Below are positions 57,214 to 64,000 of a stretch of 64,000 nt of DNA, piece after piece. Within the stretch, counting starts at the first letter, position 1, and the number at the start of each line of letters is the position of its first letter. Location of the stretch: positions 186,001 to 250,000 of the forward strand of contig NZ_VSFA01000004.1 in assembly GCF_008119785.1 (NCBI RefSeq), read 5' to 3'. The stretch comes from Micromonospora sp. MP36. Lineage in GTDB: Bacteria > Actinomycetota > Actinomycetes > Mycobacteriales > Micromonosporaceae. The translations under genes and the position numbers were made by a program. Below the pieces are notes generated by a model, which had not been told where the DNA came from, searched no databases, and was given only the letters and a program-made list of their open reading frames with translations.

Positions 57214-60200
57214 ATGAGACGCCAACGCACGCTACTTTTCGCCCTGCTCGCGGCCGTCGCACTCGTGTTGCCGAGCACGGCGGCGACCGCCGCCGAATCC
57301 CGCACCGGCACCGATTTCCGGGTACTGGTCTTCTCCAAGGTCACGAACTTCTATCACGACTCCATCCCCGCCGGCGTCGCCGCAATCCAACAACTCGGCG
57401 ACCAGCACGGCTTCGCCGTCGAGGCGACCACCGACGCGGCCGCGTTCACCGACGCCAACCTCGCCCGCTTCGACGCCCTCGTGTTCAACAACACCAACTC
57501 CACCCCGGCCTCCGGCGACCTGCTCAACGCCGACCAGCGGGCCGCGCTGCAGAAGTTCATCCGCGACGGTGGCGGTTGGGTCGGCCTGCACGCCGCCTCG
57601 GCGAGCGAGCGGGACTGGACCTGGTACGAGGGACTGGTGGGGGCCATCTTCGACCACCACCCGGACTTCTCCGGCACCGGCGGCACCTTCCCCGGCCGGA
57701 TCAAGGTCCTCGACCACGCCCACCCGTCCACCAAGAACCTCCCGGAGCTGTGGGAGCGCAGCGAGGAGTGGTACAACTGGCGGACCAACCCCACCGGCAA
57801 GGTCCACACCCTCGCCCAGATCAAGGTGCGCGACGGCATCCCCGGGCTGGACGAGGGCGTCGACCACGCCTACTCGTGGTGCCAGAACTACGACGGCGGT
57901 CGGTCCTGGTTCACCGCCGGCGGGCACAGCTCCTCGTCGTTCCAGGAGCCGGCCTTCCTCCAGCACCTCCTCGGCGGCATCAAATGGGCGGCGGGCGCCG
58001 CCCCCGGTGACTGCGGCGCCACCAGGACCGACAACTTCGAGCGGATCCCCCTAGTCAACCAGGACCTCTCCGACCCGTTCGAACTGGCGGTGGCACCGGA
58101 CCGCCGCGTCTTCTACATCGAGCGCACCGGCGCGCTGAAGGTCGTCAACCAGGACAGCCTCGCGGTCACCACCCTCCTGGACTTCGCCTACACGCCCGAG
58201 CAGACCAGTCAGTCCGACGGCCTGCTCGGCATGACCCTGGACCGGCACTTCGGCACGAACAACAACTGGATCTACCTGCTCTGGTCCGACCGGGTGGAGA
58301 AGCAGCTGAACCTGTCCCGGTTCACCGTCGACGGCAACAGCGTCAGCCTCGACTCGGAGAAGCGGCTGCTCACGATCCCCACCTGGCGCGGTGAGGCGCG
58401 CGCCAACTCGCACATGGGCGGCTCGCTGACGATGGACAAGCAGGGCAACCTGTACGCCGCCATCGGCGACAACACCGACCCGTTCGAGTCCAGCGGCTTC
58501 AACCCCATCGACGAGCGGGCCGGCCGCCGCGCCTACGACGCGCAGGGCACCGCCGGCAACACCAACGACCTGCGCGGCAAGATCCTGCGGATCAAGCCCC
58601 TGTCCAACGGCGGGTACGCCATCCCGGACGGCAACCTCTTCGCCCCGGGCACGGCCAGGACCAAGCCCGAGATCTACGCGATGGGCATGCGCAACCCGTT
58701 CCGCATCACCGTGGACTCGAAGACCAACGCGCTGCTCGTGGCCGACTACGGCCCCGACGCCCGGTCCGCCAACCCGAACCGCGGGCCCGAAGGGACCGTC
58801 GAGTTCAACCGGATCACCAGCGCCGGCAACTACGGCTGGCCCTACTGCATCGGCAACAACACCCCGTTCAACGACTACGACTTCGCCACCTCCACCTCCG
58901 GGCCGAAGTTCGACTGCGCCGCGCCGGTCAACGACTCCCCCAACAACACCGGCCTGACCAACCTCCCAGCGGCCAAGCCGGCCCTGGTCTGGTACGCCTA
59001 CTCGGCCTCCCCGCAGTTCCCCGAACTCGGCACGGGCGGCGGCGGCCCGATGAGCGGACCGGTCTACGACTACGACCCATCCAACAAGCGGCTGACCAAG
59101 TTCCCCCAGTACTTCGACGGCAAGTGGATCGTCTACGAGCTGACCCGCAGGTGGTTCAAGACACTGTCGATCCACTCCACCGCCCAGACCTTCAACGATC
59201 CCCGCTTCGGCCCCACCAACGTCGGTGACCTGCAGTCCATCAACGGGATCTTCGGCAACATGTCGTGGATCCAGCCGTTCGAGGCGGAGTTCGGGCCGGA
59301 CGGCTCGCTCTACGTCATCGACTTCGGCGCCGGCAGCGGCAGCGGCCGGGGCGGCAGCAACGAGGGCGCGGGCATCTACCGCATCGACTACGTCGCCAAC
59401 AGCCGGCCCCCCGTGGCCAAGCTGACCGTCGACAAGGACAGCGGACCCGCGCCGCTGACCGTCGCCTTCTCCAGCGCCGGCACCAGCGGGCCGGACGGCA
59501 CCGCCGTCCAGTACGCCTGGGACTTCGACGGCAACGGCAGCGTCGACTCCACCGCCGCCAACCCCAGCCACACCTACAGCACGCCGGGGCGCTTCACGGC
59601 CCGGCTCACCGTCACCGCCACCAACGGGCAGACCGCCGTCGCCGTACAGGAGATCACGGCCGGCAACACGCGCCCGACGGTGACCCTCAGCGTCCCCGAC
59701 GGGGCCTTCTTCGACTTCGGTGACCGCATCCCGTACACGGTGACGGTCACCGACCCGGAGGAGAACAGCATCGACTGCGCCAAGGTGGTCGTGCAGACCC
59801 AGCTCGGCCACGACTCACACACGCACCCGCTGGACAACTACGTCGGATGCACCGGCGTCGCGGTCACCGAGAGCAACGGCGGCGACGGGCACGGCCCGGG
59901 ACAGAACCTCTACACCGTGCTCACCGCGCAATACACCGACGGCGGGGCGGCCGGAGCACCGGCACTGGTCGGCTCGACCCGGGTGGAGCTGCAGACCAAG
60001 AGCAAGGAGGCCGAGCACTTCGACGGCCAGAGCGGCATCCAGGTGATCGACCGGGCGACCGCGAGCGCCGGCAAGCGCATCGGTGACATCGACAACGGAG
60101 ACTGGATCAGGTTCAGCCCGGTCAACCTCCGCAACGTCGACTCGGTCACCCTCGGCGTCGCCTCGGGCAGCAGCGGCGGCGACATCGAAGTCAGAGCCGA

Positions 60201-60669
60201 CTCTCCCACCGGCGAGCTCCTCGGCCGGGCCACCATCGCCGGCACCGGCGGCTGGGACAACCTCGTCTCACCCACCGTCGAGCTGACCGATCCGGGCCGG
60301 ACGTGCACGCTCTATCTGGTCTTCGTCAACCCGAACCAGACGGGCGGCACCCCCGACCTGATGGCGCTGGACTGGCTGCGCTTCAACGGCGCCGGGGTGC
60401 GTGAACAGACCGACGCCACGGTGTCGGCCTCGGCGACACCCACCACCGGCACCGCACCACTGGCGGTGGCATTCACCGGGACAGCCTCGCCAGCGGCCGG
60501 GCGCAGCATCACGGACTACGCGTGGGACTTCGGCGACAACGCCGCCGTCGCGCACGGCGCGTCCACCAGCCACACCTACGCCCGCAAGGGCACGTACACC
60601 GCACGGCTGACCGTCACCGACAGCCTCGGGGCGACCATGTCCTCGAGCGTGGTCGTGACGGTGCGCTGA
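57214..60669 (+). CDS. Secreted multidomain ThuA - PQQ sugar dehydrogenase - PKD - CBM6 - PKD protein
   Basis: The 1,151-residue protein has a signal peptide (1-27). A ThuA-like domain (about 30-265: FRVLVFSKVTNFYHDSIPAG, GGWVGLHAASASERDWTWYE) comes first, then a GSDH-type propeller (about 280-725: GDNTDPFESSGFNPIDERAG, NDLRGKILRIKP). A PKD domain (730-820), a beta-rich domain shared with the protein at 53.6 kb (820-928, LGHDSHTHP), a CBM6-like domain (about 930-1060, EAEHFDGQSGIQV, LDWLRFNG) and a final PKD (1070-1151) follow. GAGGAG precedes ATG 57214. ThuA is linked to disaccharide 3-keto metabolism, so polysaccharide-bound keto-sugar chemistry is inferred. Confidence 0.88.
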   Translation: MRRQRTLLFALLAAVALVLPSTAATAAESRTGTDFRVLVFSKVTNFYHDSIPAGVAAIQQLGDQHGFAVEATTDAAAFTDANLARFDALVFNNTNSTPASGDLLNADQRAALQKFIRDGGGWVGLHAASASERDWTWYEGLVGAIFDHHPDFSGTGGTFPGRIKVLDHAHPSTKNLPELWERSEEWYNWRTNPTGKVHTLAQIKVRDGIPGLDEGVDHAYSWCQNYDGGRSWFTAGGHSSSSFQEPAFLQHLLGGIKWAAGAAPGDCGATRTDNFERIPLVNQDLSDPFELAVAPDRRVFYIERTGALKVVNQDSLAVTTLLDFAYTPEQTSQSDGLLGMTLDRHFGTNNNWIYLLWSDRVEKQLNLSRFTVDGNSVSLDSEKRLLTIPTWRGEARANSHMGGSLTMDKQGNLYAAIGDNTDPFESSGFNPIDERAGRRAYDAQGTAGNTNDLRGKILRIKPLSNGGYAIPDGNLFAPGTARTKPEIYAMGMRNPFRITVDSKTNALLVADYGPDARSANPNRGPEGTVEFNRITSAGNYGWPYCIGNNTPFNDYDFATSTSGPKFDCAAPVNDSPNNTGLTNLPAAKPALVWYAYSASPQFPELGTGGGGPMSGPVYDYDPSNKRLTKFPQYFDGKWIVYELTRRWFKTLSIHSTAQTFNDPRFGPTNVGDLQSINGIFGNMSWIQPFEAEFGPDGSLYVIDFGAGSGSGRGGSNEGAGIYRIDYVANSRPPVAKLTVDKDSGPAPLTVAFSSAGTSGPDGTAVQYAWDFDGNGSVDSTAANPSHTYSTPGRFTARLTVTATNGQTAVAVQEITAGNTRPTVTLSVPDGAFFDFGDRIPYTVTVTDPEENSIDCAKVVVQTQLGHDSHTHPLDNYVGCTGVAVTESNGGDGHGPGQNLYTVLTAQYTDGGAAGAPALVGSTRVELQTKSKEAEHFDGQSGIQVIDRATASAGKRIGDIDNGDWIRFSPVNLRNVDSVTLGVASGSSGGDIEVRADSPTGELLGRATIAGTGGWDNLVSPTVELTDPGRTCTLYLVFVNPNQTGGTPDLMALDWLRFNGAGVREQTDATVSASATPTTGTAPLAVAFTGTASPAAGRSITDYAWDFGDNAAVAHGASTSHTYARKGTYTARLTVTDSLGATMSSSVVVTVR

Positions 60670-60680
60670 GCGTCCGGAGC

Positions 60681-60710
60681 GGTGGCGGGGTGGGACGGCA
60701 CCCCGCCACC
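60681..60710. terminator. Terminator hairpin after the multidomain gene
   Basis: GGTGGCGGGGTG (60681-60692) and its exact complement (60699-60710) form a 12-bp stem with a 6-base loop, starting 12 bases after the stop. It may only partly end transcription because the next gene follows 90 bases later. Confidence 0.7.
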
Positions 60711-60800
60711 ACCGAACCGGCCCACCCGCCCTCTGTCGCACGGGCCCGTTGGCCGTACCCACCCGACCATTCCGAATTCCTCAGCCATCTGGGAGACGAC

Positions 60801-62012
60801 ATGCACGCCAGCTCCACCCGCCCGCCCCACCACCGATCGAGAAGAGTGCGTCACCTGCTCGCCGCATCGCTGGCCGCGGCCATCCTGCCGTTCACACCGG
60901 CTCCGGCAGCGGCCGCCGAAACAGCGACCGACGGCCCGAGCGCGCCAGTCACCGAACAGACCACCACGGACCGCTGCCCCTGGGGTTACACCACCTCGTC
61001 CACGGTCTTCTTCGGCCGGGACCGCGCCGACTCGGGCGTACCCAACCGCGACCTCGGCGACGGATGCACGATCATGGACGCCGTCTGGGCCGCCGCGCCG
61101 TTCGCCAACCACGGCCGCTTCGTCAGTACGGTCAGCGGGCTCGCCAACGCACTCCGGCAGGCCGACATCCTCACGCCCGAGGAGAGCAGCAACATCGTAC
61201 GGGCGGCGGCCGACTCCGAGATCGGCACGTCACAGCCGGCCTCGGGGACCCGCGCGGTGCCCGACGACCGGATCGGCCTCGTCCTCTACACGGTGCGGGC
61301 CACCATGCCGACCGCGCCCGAAGCCACCCTGGCCGCGCTCGCCGCCTGCGGCTACCGCAACGCGGAACCCTCGGGTGCGGTGAACAACTTCTACGGCAAG
61401 ACGGCCACAGCACTGGCGCCCCTGGTGGCCGACGCCGGGCTCTCGGCTCCATCCATCGGGATCGGCCTCGGCGACCTCCGGAACAACCTCGACGCCGTCA
61501 TCGCCAACGCCCGGACCTTCGGCGCCAGGTACGTCCGGATCTCAGGCTCGGCCTCCTGGGACCTCGACGACTACGCCGAGGTCGCGGCCACCCTCAACAC
61601 CGTCGGCGCCACGCTCAAGCAGGCCGGCATCACGGTCGCCTACCACAACCACGGGTTCGAGTTCACCGCTCAGGACGGTGGCGTACGCGGCTACGACGTG
61701 CTGGTCCGCGAGACCGACCCGAACCTGGTGGCGATGGAGCTGGACCTGTACTGGGCGTCCAGCGTCGGCGCCGATCCGGTGGACCTGATCAAGCAGTACC
61801 CGGGCCGGTTCTCCCTGTTCCACGTCAAGGACATGGCCGCCAACGGGTCGTTCGCCGACGTGGGTGAGGGCACCATCGACTTCGCCCGCATCTTCGCCTA
61901 CAGCGAGATGGCCGGCGTCGACTACTACCTCACCGAGAACGACAGCCCGCGCCCCGACGGCGTCTCGTCCGCCTGCGACAGCTACGCCAACCTCCGCGCG
62001 CTCCGCTACTGA
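60801..62012 (+). CDS. Secreted xylose-isomerase-like TIM barrel with N-terminal extension, second module
   Basis: The 403-residue protein starts at an ATG after GGGAG, with a signal peptide ending near 40 (FTPAPAAAAET). Residues 55-150 are an extra domain (CPWGYTTSSTVFFGRDRADS, GDGCTIMDAVWAAAPFANHG) resembling a peroxidase-like or EF-type lead segment that I cannot name. The barrel (160-403) has VAYHNHGFEFTAQDGG, VAMELDLYWASSV, FSLFHVKDMAANG and YYLTENDSP, mirroring the protein at 55.7 kb. It follows the ThuA-dehydrogenase gene and probably acts with it. Confidence 0.82.
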   Translation: MHASSTRPPHHRSRRVRHLLAASLAAAILPFTPAPAAAAETATDGPSAPVTEQTTTDRCPWGYTTSSTVFFGRDRADSGVPNRDLGDGCTIMDAVWAAAPFANHGRFVSTVSGLANALRQADILTPEESSNIVRAAADSEIGTSQPASGTRAVPDDRIGLVLYTVRATMPTAPEATLAALAACGYRNAEPSGAVNNFYGKTATALAPLVADAGLSAPSIGIGLGDLRNNLDAVIANARTFGARYVRISGSASWDLDDYAEVAATLNTVGATLKQAGITVAYHNHGFEFTAQDGGVRGYDVLVRETDPNLVAMELDLYWASSVGADPVDLIKQYPGRFSLFHVKDMAANGSFADVGEGTIDFARIFAYSEMAGVDYYLTENDSPRPDGVSSACDSYANLRALRY

Positions 62013-62022
62013 CGGACGACCT

Positions 62023-62053
62023 CGCCGGCCCGCGAGACCCGCGGGCCGGCGAC
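62023..62053. terminator. Terminator hairpin between converging genes
   Basis: TCGCCGGCCCGCG (62023-62035) and its exact complement (62041-62053) form a 13-bp stem with a 5-base loop between the second isomerase gene and the mazG-like gene. Confidence 0.75.
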
Positions 62054-62073
62054 GCCGTCCGTCCGGTCACGAC

Positions 62074-62403
62074 TCAGCGGTTGTCGCCGCTGCCACTCAG
62101 CACGCCCCGGTCCTGGCGGCTGGCCAGCTTGGCCAGGTTGGCCGCCGCGATGTCGTCCAGCGACAGATCGAGGTAGTCAGCGAGCACCGCCACATACCAG
62201 AGCACGTCACCGAGTTCCTTGGCGATGTCGGCCCGGTCGATCCGCGACTCGTCGCTGTCGAGGTCTCGGACCCACTTCTTGAACTTCTCGGCGATCTCCC
62301 CCGATTCGCCGACCAGCCCGAGCACCAGATGGAGCAGCTCGTTCGGCTTGTCACGGGGAGCGGCAGTACGGAGGGCGCCGCGCTGATACTCGTCCAGGTC
62401 CAT
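62074..62403 (-). CDS. MazG-like nucleotide pyrophosphohydrolase
   Basis: The 109-residue all-helical protein starts MDLDEYQRGALRTAAPRDKP. It has the MazG metal-binding pattern LVGESGEIAEKFKKWVRDLD followed by DRADIAKELGDVLWYVAVLA, that is, ExxE and ExxD. It would hydrolyse non-canonical or excess nucleoside triphosphates. The gene looks intact. The right edge of the second IS607 copy lies 22 bases upstream of its ATG, so its native promoter has been displaced and expression may now depend on the element. Confidence 0.88.
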   Translation of the reverse strand: MDLDEYQRGALRTAAPRDKPNELLHLVLGLVGESGEIAEKFKKWVRDLDSDESRIDRADIAKELGDVLWYVAVLADYLDLSLDDIAAANLAKLASRQDRGVLSGSGDNR

Positions 62404-62491
62404 GGCGGACCAGTATGGTGCGAACCGTTGCTGATCTTCTAGTCGAGAATCAGTATTCCGGGTGTTTCCACTCGGAAGGTCCGTGACGGTG

Positions 62492-63943
62492 TCACCGAAG
62501 CGTGAGAGCTTCGGGGTCCTGATGACGGTCTCGCGTTTCCTCCTGCCGCTGGTGCGGCAGGATTGCGCCACCTGCCCGCCCACCCGTGGCCTTGCGGCTG
62601 CGGGTGGTGGCGCGGGTCTTGCGGTCGGCTCCACGCGGGTTCGACGCTTGCGCGTCCTGGTCTCCGGCCACTCCGGTACCAGTTGTTACGGCCGCCGCGA
62701 GGGCGGCGAGGTTGCGGGCTGCGTTCTCGTCCCGGTCGATGACCAGGCCGCAGGCGTCGCAGGTGAACACTCGGACGTGCAGCGGCAGTTTGGCTTTCAC
62801 CACGCGGCAGTTCGAGCAGGTTTTGGACGACGGGTACCAGCGGTTGGCGACGACGGTTTCGCCGCCGACCCAGCCGGTCTTATAGGTGATCTGGCGGCGG
62901 ACCTCAGCGAACCCGGCGTCGGCGATCTTGCGGGCCAGGCGGCGGTTACGGAGCATGCCGGCCACGTTGAGGTCTTCGACCACGACGGTGGCGTACTCGG
63001 CGGTGATGGCGGTGGTGAGTTGGTGCAGGCCGTCCTGCCGCAGATTCGCCACCCGGTGGTGCACGCGGTTACGTTCGGCGTTGGCGATCGCCCACCGCCT
63101 GGACGGCTTGCGCCCGGCGCGCCGGTCCGGACCCTGACGGCGGGAGACCCGGCGAGAGAGCCGCTTGAGGTGCTTGAGCGCGCCGTCGTAGTGCGCCGGG
63201 TTCGGCACGTACCGGACCTCACCCGCCGAGTCAGCCATCACGGCGAGGCACTTGACGCCGAGATCCACGCCTACCACAACGCCGGGCCGGGCGGCGGTAC
63301 GCGCGTTCTTGCTGACCTCGACCTGCAACGAGCAGAACCACCGGCCCCGCTCGAACCTGACGGTGGCCGACAGGACGCGGGCGCTACCGTTCGCGATACG
63401 GCGTTGCAGCTTGCGGGTGGATTCGTGGGTGCGGATCGTGCCGAGCCGGGGCAGGGTCACGTGGCGGCGGTCCGCCTCGACACGGATCGTGCCGGTGGTG
63501 AACCGGCAGGCGAGCCGCGCGGTGTGCTTGGACTTCCGCCGGGGCATGCCCACGCGCTTGCCTTTACGCTTGCCCTGCTTGGACTTGGCGTAGTTGTCGA
63601 ACGCCGCCGCCGCGTTCGCCAGACCCGTGCTGTACGCCTCCTTGGAGTTCTCCTCCCACCAACCAGCAAAACGTGGGTCGGTCTTCTTGACCTCGTTGAA
63701 CACCTTCCGCAGCGTCGGCAGCGACCACGGCCGCCACGGCGTCAGTTCCTCTTCGGCGATGCCGTACGACTCCTCCGCCTTCCGTTGCCACCACGACGCC
63801 ACAACCCAGCCGACGGCCCAGTTGTAGGCGGCCCGCGCCGCACCGCAGTGCGACCGAAGCGCCTTCTCCTGCACCGCGCCCGGATCAAGCGCGAACCGGT
63901 AGGCCTGCACCACGAAACCCGGCCGCGGCTGGAACTTCTTCAC
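62492..63943 (-). CDS. tnpB: TnpB RNA-guided nuclease of IS607-family element, copy 2
   Basis: This 483-residue protein is nearly identical to the copy at 46.8 kb. It has the same RuvC Asp-Glu-Asp residues and zinc-ribbon Cys. Differences seen include Val for Ala in YKTGWVGGETVV, Gly for Arg in ASNPRGADRK, and several in the C-terminal tail (ILPHQRQEETRDRHQDPEAL). It overlaps the partly visible tnpA. Both copies look functional, so the element is likely to have moved recently. Confidence 0.95.
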   Translation of the reverse strand: MKKFQPRPGFVVQAYRFALDPGAVQEKALRSHCGAARAAYNWAVGWVVASWWQRKAEESYGIAEEELTPWRPWSLPTLRKVFNEVKKTDPRFAGWWEENSKEAYSTGLANAAAAFDNYAKSKQGKRKGKRVGMPRRKSKHTARLACRFTTGTIRVEADRRHVTLPRLGTIRTHESTRKLQRRIANGSARVLSATVRFERGRWFCSLQVEVSKNARTAARPGVVVGVDLGVKCLAVMADSAGEVRYVPNPAHYDGALKHLKRLSRRVSRRQGPDRRAGRKPSRRWAIANAERNRVHHRVANLRQDGLHQLTTAITAEYATVVVEDLNVAGMLRNRRLARKIADAGFAEVRRQITYKTGWVGGETVVANRWYPSSKTCSNCRVVKAKLPLHVRVFTCDACGLVIDRDENAARNLAALAAAVTTGTGVAGDQDAQASNPRGADRKTRATTRSRKATGGRAGGAILPHQRQEETRDRHQDPEALTLR

Positions 63944-64000
63944 CCGGCGTCCTCACCGGTCGCCACCGCCACCGCCCGGGCCGCACGGTTCTTCGCCACC
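63940..64000 (-). CDS. tnpA: IS607 serine recombinase transposase, C-terminal end (runs off window)
   Basis: The last 20 codons (VAKNRAARAVAVATGEDAG and stop) equal the end of the tnpA at 48245. The stop overlaps the tnpB start by 4 bases as in copy 1. The remainder lies beyond the window. Confidence 0.9.
   Translation of the reverse strand, partial: VAKNRAARAVAVATGEDAG

Larger units (their letters stand above)
62425..64000 (-). mobile_element. IS607-family insertion sequence, copy 2 (runs off window)
   Basis: The sequence from 62425 onward matches copy 1 from 46730 with a constant offset of 15,695 bases and only scattered differences. Its edge again begins with CC (GG on the coding strand). 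The predicted guide outside the edge, TTCGCACCATACTGGT on the reverse strand, differs from copy 1. The tnpA part is cut by the window end. Confidence 0.9.

Overview
The window is very GC-rich actinobacterial chromosome. Gene content and style point to the Micromonosporaceae (Micromonospora or Salinispora type), by inference from remembered gene sets and not from a search. The signs are GTG starts, overlapping stop/start junctions, an F420-type oxidoreductase, lipA/lipB near lpd and sucB, cobU-cobT/cobS, and several short Cys-motif proteins. No tRNA, rRNA or CRISPR array was seen.

Layout. 1-31.8 kb is mostly housekeeping: lipA (partial), an archaeal-type aspartyl-tRNA synthetase behind a translational T-box leader, nadE, lipB, a secreted polyhydroxyalkanoate depolymerase, sucB and lpd of 2-oxoacid dehydrogenase metabolism, pepA, gcvT, cobS and a cobU-cobT fusion, a receptor-type Ser/Thr kinase and a site-2-like protease. 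Inside this stretch, 10.2-14.3 kb is an accessory patch. It holds a MerR-type leaderless promoter, three tiny Cys-rich genes opposite a GntR regulator, a TipA-like regulator with its VOC target, an ANT-like nucleotidyltransferase and several gene remnants.

32-39.5 kb carries an aldo/keto reductase, a 1,576-residue WG-repeat protein with a long Pro-rich repeat, and two ABC-2 permeases whose ATPase is not in view. A TnpB-only IS200/IS605-like element follows the permeases.

40.8-49.1 kb is a scrapyard and insertion zone. It contains fragments of a FUSC-type protein, a sialidase interrupted by a piece that resembles a sensor-kinase membrane domain, the tail of an HpcH/HpaI aldolase, and a membrane-anchored alpha/beta hydrolase-like protein. 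A GHL10-type glycoside hydrolase follows. A CDI-type immunity gene is split exactly by an IS607-family element (tnpA serine recombinase plus tnpB). A nearly identical second copy sits just upstream of a mazG-like gene at 62.4 kb and runs off the window.

49-62 kb is catabolic and secretory: gamma-glutamyltransferase, a hydrolase/P450 pair, then two parallel modules. Each module pairs a secreted PQQ-type sugar dehydrogenase fused to PKD domains with a secreted xylose-isomerase-like TIM barrel protein. The second dehydrogenase also carries ThuA and CBM6 domains and sits behind a good promoter with a LacI/CcpA-like palindrome. This is the best candidate for an under-described extracellular sugar-processing system.

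The other strong signals are the AspRS T-box with a GAC specifier candidate and the IS607 insertion, whose empty site can be reconstructed to the base.
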